Below the pieces are notes generated by a model. It was not told the origin of the DNA, did not search any database, and worked only from the letters and a program-made list of their open reading frames with translations. Both the position numbers and the translations under genes were made by a program. 33,113 bases of DNA from a virus. Every line of letters starts with the position of its first letter. Position 1 is the stretch's first letter. Shown here piece after piece: positions 13,358-19,002 of this stretch. The stretch lies in IMG/VR virus record IMGVR_UViG_3300046467_001390, positions 1 to 33,113 of that record; one strand, written 5' to 3'.

Positions 13358-13529
13358 TTCCCCTATCAACTTCATGTGCATTAGCATAGTCTCCTACAAG
13401 ACGGTGGATTATATCCATACGGTACTTATGTTGTTCTAGGGAAACATCCTTAGGATAATGTTTGATATCCTTTACGAGTTTTTCCCAATCATCCTGATGA
13501 GATTTCCAAGTTTTTTCATCATCATACAT
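13350..13529 (-). CDS. Hypothetical 59-aa protein
   Basis: Acidic, His- and Trp-containing helical protein starting MYDDEKTWKSHQDDWEKL. The start overlaps the upstream stop as ATGTATGA and the stop overlaps the next gene. No motif recognised. Confidence 0.52.
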   Translation of the reverse strand: MYDDEKTWKSHQDDWEKLVKDIKHYPKDVSLEQHKYRMDIIHRLVGDYANAHEVDRGND

Positions 13530-13683
13530 ATTGTAGCCACCCCTTATTACGATCTTCCAATAGACGTTTTATGTCCAAGGTGTTTTTTCTCGCATTATCT
13601 CTTATGAGTTCACTCATGTTGTTTTCTGTTTGTGTAAAGTCTGCTCGTTCTTTAACAAACGATTCCAGTTGTTTTTTATTCAT
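13522..13683 (-). CDS. Hypothetical 53-aa protein, first of a small-gene operon
   Basis: Charged helical protein (MNKKQLESFVKERADFTQ). A TATA-like run at 13699-13711 lies about 25 nt upstream of the ATG, so the transcript probably starts at or near the start codon. Three more genes follow with overlaps. Confidence 0.55.
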   Translation of the reverse strand: MNKKQLESFVKERADFTQTENNMSELIRDNARKNTLDIKRLLEDRNKGWLQYV

Positions 13684-13698
13684 ACATATATTAGTCTA

Positions 13699-13711
13699 AT
13701 TATATATATAA
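13699..13711 (-). promoter_or_regulatory. TATA box for the 13072-13683 operon
   Basis: TTATATATATAA on the minus strand, centred about 22-25 nt before the ATG at 13683. Leaderless transcription expected. Confidence 0.55.
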
Positions 13712-13713
13712 CT

Positions 13714-13833
13714 CTATTGTTTTGTGTCGTATTTTATTTTCTTATACTCACACTTTACACACATTGGAACACCATCATATTCAACCAAATCGTATTTTTC
13801 ACAAAGTCTGAAACAAGTCATACATTGATTCAT
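13714..13833 (-). CDS. Hypothetical 39-aa zinc-ribbon protein
   Basis: It begins MNQCMTCFRLCEKYDLVEYD and later has CVKC. Two CxxC pairs about 22 residues apart fit a zinc ribbon. ATGA overlap with the upstream gene. Confidence 0.55.
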   Translation of the reverse strand: MNQCMTCFRLCEKYDLVEYDGVPMCVKCEYKKIKYDTKQ

Positions 13834-13976
13834 TTGAAATCCCTGATTTTTATGTTTCTAATATTGTTTATCCAACCTTCAGGTGTCTTCAAGTCCCAAC
13901 ATTCTAAATTTCTAAATTTCACCATACCAAGTAATTCATTATATATTTTCTTATCTTTTTTATTTAGTACCTTCAT
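13830..13976 (-). CDS. Hypothetical 48-aa basic protein
   Basis: Very basic (MKVLNKKDKKIYNELLG at the start, NNIRNIKIRDFK at the end). ATGA overlaps join it to the membrane-protein gene before it and the zinc-ribbon gene after it. Confidence 0.52.
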   Translation of the reverse strand: MKVLNKKDKKIYNELLGMVKFRNLECWDLKTPEGWINNIRNIKIRDFK

Positions 13977-14176
13977 TTCATTTCCTCCAATACCTCACTC
14001 CTATATGTTTTCCAAGTTTCAAATGAGTCACTTACCTGTACTGTTTTTTTCTTTTCAACAAATGCATTAAGTCCAGCAAATACTGCAAGTACACATAATC
14101 CAATATAACCTTCACCTAATACTGCAAACGGTGCGAACATTAACAGTCCCCAAAATACATAGTATTTCCATCTCAT
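13973..14176 (-). CDS. Small membrane protein, two transmembrane helices
   Basis: The 67-residue protein has two hydrophobic segments, about residues 5-20 (YYVFWGLLMFAPFAVL) and 24-40 (YIGLCVLAVFAGLNAFV), then a charged cytoplasmic-type tail. Length and topology are holin-like, but superinfection exclusion or another envelope role is equally possible. A TATA-like TTTATATT lies 24 nt upstream, so it should head a three-gene transcript down to 13714. Confidence 0.65.
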   Translation of the reverse strand: MRWKYYVFWGLLMFAPFAVLGEGYIGLCVLAVFAGLNAFVEKKKTVQVSDSFETWKTYRSEVLEEMK

Positions 14177-14195
14177 ACATTAATTATACATTACT

Positions 14196-14204
14196 AATAT
14201 AAAA
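14196..14204 (-). promoter_or_regulatory. TATA box for the membrane-protein operon
   Basis: TTTTATATT on the minus strand, centred about 24 nt before the ATG at 14176. Leaderless start predicted. Confidence 0.5.
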
Positions 14205-14210
14205 GAGTAA

Positions 14211-14390
14211 TTATTCATCATCTGTTCTACCGATTTGTTCTCTCATTTCCTTTATCTTCTCTTCAACAAGGAATGTTAACTTCCAAAATGTTTTTGTTGA
14301 ATCTTCACTTATTCTAACATTGTCACGTTTACCATAAGTGTGTGTAAACCAATTCAATATCTCATTATAGTCTTCTGGTTCAAGTTCCAT
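14211..14390 (-). CDS. Hypothetical 59-aa protein
   Basis: Acidic helical protein starting MELEPEDYNEILNWF. A second in-frame ATG two codons upstream (14396) is possible. I prefer 14390 because CTTATTAG lies about 27 nt before it. No family recognised. Confidence 0.55.
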   Translation of the reverse strand: MELEPEDYNEILNWFTHTYGKRDNVRISEDSTKTFWKLTFLVEEKIKEMREQIGRTDDE

Positions 14391-14488
14391 ACACATGATT
14401 TAAATACTACATCTAATAAGGTTTACCTAGCTACTTCGTCACGGTAGTCCTCCCTAAGGTATGCAGACTCACACCACTAGATAACAAT

Positions 14489-14497
14489 CTTTATAAC
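14489..14497 (+). promoter_or_regulatory. TATA box of the gene at 14520
   Basis: CTTTATAAC centred 27 nt before the ATG. It marks the start of the rightward late block. Confidence 0.65.
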
Positions 14498-14519
14498 AAA
14501 TTGCCTAGTAATAAGATTT

Positions 14520-14675
14520 ATGTCAAATGAACCAGAATACGAAGAAGACGAACAACTAGTCAGCGTTGCAGAGGGAGAGGTAAAGATATATAAAACAACC
14601 CAAAAAAAATCGGAAAGTGGTTGTATTTGCCAACCACCAGTGCGTAATAGACTGTGTGAACTACACGGTGGGTAA
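14520..14675 (+). CDS. Hypothetical 51-aa protein with Cys/His cluster
   Basis: Acidic N-terminus (MSNEPEYEEDEQLVSVAEGE) and C-terminal CICQPPVRNRLCELH, a possible C-C-C-H zinc site. The start is supported by a TATA box at the usual leaderless distance. It immediately precedes the portal gene, where small terminase genes often lie, but it is too short and has no HTH to support that call. Confidence 0.58.
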   Translation: MSNEPEYEEDEQLVSVAEGEVKIYKTTQKKSESGCICQPPVRNRLCELHGG

Positions 14676-14705
14676 TGACAAAAACGTTACATATGTTGAC
14701 AAAAG

Positions 14706-14713
14706 TTTATAAA
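14706..14713 (+). promoter_or_regulatory. TATA box of the portal gene
   Basis: TTTATAAA centred 25.5 nt before the ATG at 14735. Leaderless start predicted. Confidence 0.7.
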
Positions 14714-14734
14714 GTACCAATATAAGAAAAATAC

Positions 14735-16687
14735 ATGGGACTAAGAGACACATTTAAGAGTGCATTTAGGTTTACTAATAAATCGTACACAGAGACAACT
14801 ACAAGACCTTCGATAGCACAGCCATATATGAGTACCGATACAGGTGCTAAATTACCAATTTTCCCATTCCCACTCATAATGATTTATGAGTTAGCAGATA
14901 ATATTGATGCACTTAGAATACCTATTGAGACAATTAACAGAGAGATGTTTAAGAATGGTTTTGAAGTAACTGAAAAATACAAATACAAATGTAATAACTG
15001 TGCAAAGGAATTCCAGTATGAACCTCTTGCAAGTGATAGACCAGATGATCAACCATTTGAAACTAATAACGACTCACACGTTGGACACCCACGAAAGAAG
15101 AAAGCACTTGTTTTAAAAGAAGACAAAGCTGTACCTGATGGTGTAATGTGTGATACTTGTGGTTCTACTGATTTGAAAAGACCAAGACCTGAAAACCGTA
15201 AGATATTGGAAGATATGTTAGCAGACCCAATTAACGGAAACGGACAAACATTGGAAGATGTTGCAAGACAATTAGAACGTGATTTAGAAATTAGTGATAA
15301 CGCATACCTCTTAGCACTTAAGAACTATTACATTGATGATACAACAGGTAAGATAGATCATGAGAAAACAATTATAAAAGAGTACCTAAGAATTGATCCA
15401 CCACAGGTGGCAATGATAGCTGATAGTGACGGTAGAATAGGTTTTGATGATAAACGTAATAAATTATATGTTTGCCCAAGATTTGAACATAGGGATAAAC
15501 GACTTACAACAAACAAGTGTGACCGTTGTGGTGCTGAAGCATTAAAAGCTGTTATGGAAGTTAACTCTGTATATTCTATAGGTATTCCACAACCAAAACG
15601 TGTAGTTTATGGTGAAGGAGAAGTAATTTGGAAGGCTGGAAAATATAGACCACACCTACTTTATGGATTCTCACCAATTTATTCAGTATGGTCAAAGGCA
15701 ATGTCCTTATCACATATGGATGAATTTATTAGAAAATACTTTGATAAGATGAGACCACCAAGAGGATTATTGGTAGTTGCTTCTCGTAACTATGAAACGT
15801 TTAGAAAGTCTTGGGACACATTAACACAGAGAGCAGCAGAAGATCCATACATGATTCACCCATTAATGGTAGAATCAGAGAAAGGTGGTTCTAACATGGC
15901 ACAGTGGTTAGACTTTACAGGTTCTTTGAAAGAGCTAGAGTTCATAGAGATAAGAAAAGAACTTAGAATGATTATAGGAGCTGTATATGGTGTGTTACCA
16001 TTCTATTATGGAGAAACCCCTGCTGGTTGGTCACAAGAAGGATTACAGGTTACAATCACAAATAGAGCAGTAAAATGGGGTCAAGATATATTAGAAAAGT
16101 CTTTCTTTAGAAAAATTGCTGGACATTTACAAGTTGATGATTGGAAATTACAATTAAAGGCTGGTGAAGAAACAGATAAGTTAAGAGACTTGCAAACTGA
16201 TGGTGTTGAAATACAAAACATGGCAATGCTACAACAAATGGGATTTGAAATAACAAGAACACACACAGGTGAGTTTAAAGTAAGTAAAGACAGTCAAATA
16301 ACAGGTGAAGCCTTAGCAATGATGGGTACTGGTATGGGTGGTGTTAATGGTAGAGGAGATATGATGGGTCAACAGAGTGAAAATGCAACTAATTTCCAAG
16401 GTGAACCAAAGAATAATAGACCAAGTGATATTGGTGGAACAGGTCAAGGATCACCATCTAGTGGAAGTGGTACAAGTATGAGTAAGAAAAGTGATTACCC
16501 AGATGGAATAACACCTAGAAACTATGAAGTTATCAAAAAAACATTACAAACAGCAGTTGATTTTCAGTGGAAGAAAACAAAAACTGTAGATGAGTTAAGA
16601 AAGTATGGTATGACAGTAAGACAGGCAAGAGATTTAGTTAAAACTGAATTTTCAGGAATGAGGGGATGGGAAGAAGATGAAGGATAA
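14735..16687 (+). CDS. Portal protein
   Basis: At 650 residues, in the usual place before protease and capsid genes, it shows the portal pattern. There is an N-terminal clip/wing region, a long central part with FIRKYFDKMRPPRGLLVV, the motif VYGVLPFYYGETPAGWSQEG near residue 430, and a helical C-terminus with a Gly/Met/Ser-rich tail. It forms the dodecameric DNA gate of the head. Two insertions are unusual: a four-Cys zinc ribbon (C86, C89, C139, C142) separated by a charged loop, and a second site (C247, C262, C265 with H252). Zinc ribbons may stabilise the wing. The terminase that docks to it is not in the window. Confidence 0.9.
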   Translation: MGLRDTFKSAFRFTNKSYTETTTRPSIAQPYMSTDTGAKLPIFPFPLIMIYELADNIDALRIPIETINREMFKNGFEVTEKYKYKCNNCAKEFQYEPLASDRPDDQPFETNNDSHVGHPRKKKALVLKEDKAVPDGVMCDTCGSTDLKRPRPENRKILEDMLADPINGNGQTLEDVARQLERDLEISDNAYLLALKNYYIDDTTGKIDHEKTIIKEYLRIDPPQVAMIADSDGRIGFDDKRNKLYVCPRFEHRDKRLTTNKCDRCGAEALKAVMEVNSVYSIGIPQPKRVVYGEGEVIWKAGKYRPHLLYGFSPIYSVWSKAMSLSHMDEFIRKYFDKMRPPRGLLVVASRNYETFRKSWDTLTQRAAEDPYMIHPLMVESEKGGSNMAQWLDFTGSLKELEFIEIRKELRMIIGAVYGVLPFYYGETPAGWSQEGLQVTITNRAVKWGQDILEKSFFRKIAGHLQVDDWKLQLKAGEETDKLRDLQTDGVEIQNMAMLQQMGFEITRTHTGEFKVSKDSQITGEALAMMGTGMGGVNGRGDMMGQQSENATNFQGEPKNNRPSDIGGTGQGSPSSGSGTSMSKKSDYPDGITPRNYEVIKKTLQTAVDFQWKKTKTVDELRKYGMTVRQARDLVKTEFSGMRGWEEDEG

Positions 16688-16940
16688 TGGACAAAAATCG
16701 AGAAGAAATCGAGACAAGGATGTTAGTGATAAAAAAACTCATAAGGAATTATCTGGAAAAGAAACCAAGCAAAAAGAAAAAATAGTTAATGTCTATAATG
16801 CAGAATTTGGTGAAATAGACATATGTTTGGATGAAATAAGAAAAGAATGTAGAAGAAATGGGTTGGATAACTATGCTTGTAACAATATAAAGATAATTTT
16901 AAACGATACACTTAAAAGAGTGAAGTTGTCTAATAAATAA
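16677..16940 (+). CDS. Hypothetical 87-aa basic protein
   Basis: The only ATG in frame is at 16677, 11 nt inside the portal gene. The first 40 residues are Lys/Arg/Asp rich and look disordered. The second half (ICLDEIRKECRRNGLDNYAC, then IKIILNDTLKRVKL) looks folded and helical. A 32-codon ORF in another frame (ATG at 16687) overlaps the first half. Function unknown, possibly a head-assembly accessory because of its position. Confidence 0.55.
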   Translation: MKDNGQKSRRNRDKDVSDKKTHKELSGKETKQKEKIVNVYNAEFGEIDICLDEIRKECRRNGLDNYACNNIKIILNDTLKRVKLSNK

Positions 16941-16942
16941 TA

Positions 16943-17386
16943 ATGGCTACTAAACTAAATACTAATGCAAATTCAAATGATTTAACTAAAAAACTATGGA
17001 AAAAACATCAGGCAGATGAATATACCCATGTTGATAATTACAAGGAAGCCATTTGTATAAATTGTTTTAAACGTGATGCAACATCAGCCACAATAGCAGA
17101 TATTTGTGGTGAATGTGCTGGAAAGCGTGGTAGAGAGCCACTTCTTGCAACTATAACACATAAAATGTATGGACTATGTTTCTTTTGTGGTGACTATAAG
17201 TTTGAAATTGAACAAATAAACGCAAGATTCTGTCGTTCATGTCATAGCAGAATAGCGAAAGTCACCAAAGAGTATAACAAAAAGGGTGGTATGTTTGGTG
17301 CAGACCCATTTTGGCAAAGTATGAGAAAGAAACACGGTAAAGATTGGAAAATAATAATGGCAAAAGGTTTAGGCAATAAACGTTAG
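16943..17386 (+). CDS. Double zinc-ribbon protein
   Basis: The 147-residue protein has two complete four-Cys sites: C38/C41 with C55/C58, and C79/C82 with C97/C100, joined by a short linker. The tail is basic. Two ribbons in tandem usually bind nucleic acid. It sits two bases after the previous gene and ends in a TTAG convergent overlap with the minus-strand gene at 17383. Its place among head genes could mean an HNH-like or packaging role, but no HNH catalytic residues are clear. Confidence 0.68.
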   Translation: MATKLNTNANSNDLTKKLWKKHQADEYTHVDNYKEAICINCFKRDATSATIADICGECAGKRGREPLLATITHKMYGLCFFCGDYKFEIEQINARFCRSCHSRIAKVTKEYNKKGGMFGADPFWQSMRKKHGKDWKIIMAKGLGNKR

Positions 17387-17538
17387 ATTCCCTTTCTCTT
17401 AGACAATTTCCATTCTTCATATTCTTTCAGATCAGGTGGTGTTAACAATAATTCTAATAATTTTTGTATTGATTCTAATTTCTCATCTATATTTCCTAGC
17501 TTTTCTTCTACATCACCAAGAAATAAATCAAATTTCAA
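17383..17538 (-). CDS. Hypothetical 51-aa coiled-coil protein, TTG start
   Basis: The frame starts at a TTG that overlaps the upstream stop as TTGA, the same coupling seen at 5687 and 9728. A leucine-rich helix (NIDEKLESIQKLLELLL) suggests a small coiled coil. It overlaps the plus-strand gene end by four bases. Confidence 0.45.
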   Translation of the reverse strand: MKFDLFLGDVEEKLGNIDEKLESIQKLLELLLTPPDLKEYEEWKLSKRKGI

Positions 17539-17678
17539 AACTTTGCTCCACAATTCTTACACGTTGAGTAGCCTTTAGAGTGACCATCATTTTTACCCCA
17601 AGTCCACTTAAACCCAGATTTTTTTTTACATTTTGGGCAAGACTCTACTGGATAATTTCCACTACCCCAATCACTCAT
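17535..17678 (-). CDS. Hypothetical 47-aa zinc-ribbon protein
   Basis: It begins MSDWGSGNYPVESCPKC and ends with CKNCGAKF. Two CxxC pairs about 22 residues apart with an aromatic, Lys-rich middle are typical of a short zinc ribbon. The start overlaps the upstream stop as ATGAGTGA. Confidence 0.6.
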   Translation of the reverse strand: MSDWGSGNYPVESCPKCKKKSGFKWTWGKNDGHSKGYSTCKNCGAKF

Positions 17679-18111
17679 TCTTTTCCACCAAAATTAGATT
17701 TATACGATCAAATATTAAATCATAATATCTTTTTGTATAGTCTATATTTATTTTTCTTTTTGTTGTGTCACCATAAAATCTATCAACACGTAGCTCTAGT
17801 TCTGGTTTTCTTAAAAATCTTGGAATTATTTCCAATTTTGTTTTTCTATTATTGAATTTTAAACTACAATAATGAACAAGTTTTTCTGTACCATCTTCAT
17901 ATTTTCCCAATGACCCATTTCTAAAGTGTACTAGTGACTTTGTTAACTCTGGTCTTTCTTTTAGTTTACTTGTTTCTGTAACAATAAGTAATTTTTTGTC
18001 TTTTACAAATAAATCAATTAGAAATGATTCTCTTGTTGGGTCGTTTCTAACACCCTTGTAAATTTTGTTATAGTCTTTTATAGTTTCGTAAATGTATATA
18101 GAACTTGCCAT
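17671..18111 (-). CDS. Hypothetical 146-aa protein heading a minus-strand island
   Basis: Basic alpha/beta protein (ESFLIDLFVKDKKLLIVTET; KINIDYTKRYYDLIFDRINLIL). The pattern of short hydrophobic strands and Lys/Arg loops is nuclease-like in feel, but I see no definite catalytic set. The ATG at 18111 lies about 24 nt from the TATA-like element at 18130-18139, read leftward. It heads a three-gene unit running against the late genes, like a moron insertion. Confidence 0.65.
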   Translation of the reverse strand: MASSIYIYETIKDYNKIYKGVRNDPTRESFLIDLFVKDKKLLIVTETSKLKERPELTKSLVHFRNGSLGKYEDGTEKLVHYCSLKFNNRKTKLEIIPRFLRKPELELRVDRFYGDTTKRKINIDYTKRYYDLIFDRINLILVEKNE

Positions 18112-18129
18112 AATATGTTAAAACAATAC

Positions 18130-18139
18130 TTATTTATAA
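18130..18139. promoter_or_regulatory. Shared bidirectional TATA element
   Basis: TTATTTATAA has inverted TTAT/ATAA arms. Its centre is 25.5 nt before the plus-strand ATG at 18160 and 23.5 nt before the minus-strand ATG at 18111. No other TATA-like box fits either gene as well, so one element probably serves both. Confidence 0.6.
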
Positions 18140-18159
18140 CAGTTATTAACAATCTTTAT

Positions 18160-18357
18160 ATGAATAATAAATGTGAATGTGGATCAAATATGTATGAATA
18201 CACAGATGGCACACACATGATTTGGCTTTGCTATAAATGTGGAAGGTTTGAAGGTGCAAGTGGTGGAGATGAAGATTTTATTGACTGTATCACAAAAGAT
18301 CCATTAAGAATACTAGAGATGATCGAAGATGATATCTTGATACCTGTTAAACTTTAA
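18160..18357 (+). CDS. Small 65-aa zinc-ribbon protein
   Basis: I start at the ATG at 18160 (MNNKCECGSNMYEY), not at an upstream in-frame codon, because the TATA element sits at the leaderless distance. CEC at 5-7 and CYKC at 24-27 form a zinc ribbon. The C-terminal half is acidic (DEDFIDCITKDPLRILEMIE). Function unknown; TFIIS/RNA-polymerase-type ribbons look similar but the key acidic hairpin is absent. Confidence 0.65.
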   Translation: MNNKCECGSNMYEYTDGTHMIWLCYKCGRFEGASGGDEDFIDCITKDPLRILEMIEDDILIPVKL

Positions 18358-18360
18358 ATA
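18353..18360 (+). promoter_or_regulatory. TATA box of the gene at 18382
   Basis: TTTAAATA centred 25.5 nt before the ATG and overlapping the stop codon of the previous gene. Confidence 0.6.
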
Positions 18361-18381
18361 TTAAACAACCCAAAGGTATTT

Positions 18382-18627
18382 ATGTTCGAAATAATTGACG
18401 GACTATTTTCAGAAATAGTCATAGCAATAGCTCTTGGTAGTGGTGGGACTTTAATTGCATATTTTAGAAAAATATCCATGACCCAGAAGGATTTATGTTT
18501 AAGAGTAACACAGCTCCAAAAAGCCCTCATTATTTTAGCAACAGCTATAGATAGACAGTCTAATAGACTACATGAGGATGCCGATTCTGAATTAGAAGAC
18601 TTAATTGATAAGGTATTAGACAAATAA
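18382..18627 (+). CDS. Small membrane protein with coiled-coil tail
   Basis: The 81-residue protein has one hydrophobic segment (about residues 12-28, IVIAIALGSGGTLIAYF) and a long polar helix ending in acidic heptads (DADSELEDLIDKVLDK). Single-span proteins with charged tails next to another membrane protein (18659) are common in lysis modules, so this may be an antiholin- or spanin-like partner. That is inference from position. Confidence 0.65.
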   Translation: MFEIIDGLFSEIVIAIALGSGGTLIAYFRKISMTQKDLCLRVTQLQKALIILATAIDRQSNRLHEDADSELEDLIDKVLDK

Positions 18628-18628
18628 C

Positions 18629-18636
18629 TTTATATA
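18629..18636 (+). promoter_or_regulatory. TATA box of the gene at 18659
   Basis: TTTATATA centred 26.5 nt before the ATG. Leaderless start predicted. Confidence 0.65.
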
Positions 18637-18658
18637 TTGCTCTTCTGGTGTTTCAACT

Positions 18659-18919
18659 ATGGTAGATCCAGTATTAATAACTGTTGGAGCAGCAGTAATT
18701 GGTGCAGGATTAAACACATTACGAGGTTACCTACATAGAACAGATGAATCTTTCTCTGCAAGGAAATTCGCAGGTGCTTTAATCATATCCACCTTCGCAG
18801 CAATCGCAATAGGTCAAACTATTGCAACTGAGGGCGTTGGGGATATTGGCTTAGCTTTAATAGGCTTGTCCACTGGTTTCATGGCTGATTTCGCAGTTAC
18901 AAAAGCAAAGAAAGACTAA
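18659..18919 (+). CDS. Putative holin-like membrane protein
   Basis: The 86-residue protein has three hydrophobic segments at about 5-23 (VLITVGAAVIGAGLNTL), 37-56 (FAGALIISTFAAIAIGQ) and 65-80 (GLALIGLSTGFMADFAV), with a basic C-terminus. Size, glycine/alanine-rich helices and topology resemble holins. It has its own strong promoter and a terminator-like hairpin directly after the stop, so it may be expressed strongly on its own. No lysin is visible nearby, so a virion or envelope role is also possible. Confidence 0.6.
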   Translation: MVDPVLITVGAAVIGAGLNTLRGYLHRTDESFSARKFAGALIISTFAAIAIGQTIATEGVGDIGLALIGLSTGFMADFAVTKAKKD

Positions 18920-18967
18920 AATGGCTATGTTTTGGGTGCATAACCCAACCATTTTACCTTTTTTACT
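18918..18967 (+). terminator. Two-tier hairpin with T-tract
   Basis: TTGGGT/ACCCAA forms the inner stem (18932-18937 with 18943-18948). AAAATGG/CCATTTT forms the outer stem, with a one-sided bulge. Six T follow at 18959-18964. The hairpin overlaps the stop codon of the gene before it. Confidence 0.6.
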
Positions 18968-18973
18968 AAAAAC

Positions 18974-18981
18974 TTTATATA
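18974..18981 (+). promoter_or_regulatory. TATA box of the protease gene
   Basis: TTTATATA centred 25.5 nt before the GTG start at 19003. It is part of a 23-nt sequence repeated exactly at 22325-22347. Confidence 0.7.
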
Positions 18982-19002
18982 CAAACAACACTGTGATTAA
19001 AC

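Noticed and set aside
13058-13384. 108-codon plus-strand ORF
   Set aside because: Shadow of three chained minus-strand small genes (13072-13529) with Cys motifs and overlapping stops and starts; its own composition is not protein-like.
13630-14070. 146-codon plus-strand ORF rich in Phe, Leu and Ser
   Set aside because: Antisense of AT-rich minus-strand genes; the false hydrophobic composition comes from reversed Lys/Glu codons.
14400-14519. Possible tRNA in the intergenic region before 14520
   Set aside because: Some short complementary words (CTAC/GTAG), but no cloverleaf, no T-loop GTTCRA and no acceptor stem.
14675-14725. 16-codon ORF after the 51-aa gene (TAATG overlap)
   Set aside because: Too short, and it runs across the TATA box of the portal gene.
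16687-16785. 32-codon ORF starting in TAATG after the portal stop
   Set aside because: Overlaps the first half of the 87-aa gene in another frame. Helical and plausible, but the longer gene explains the region and there is no independent support.
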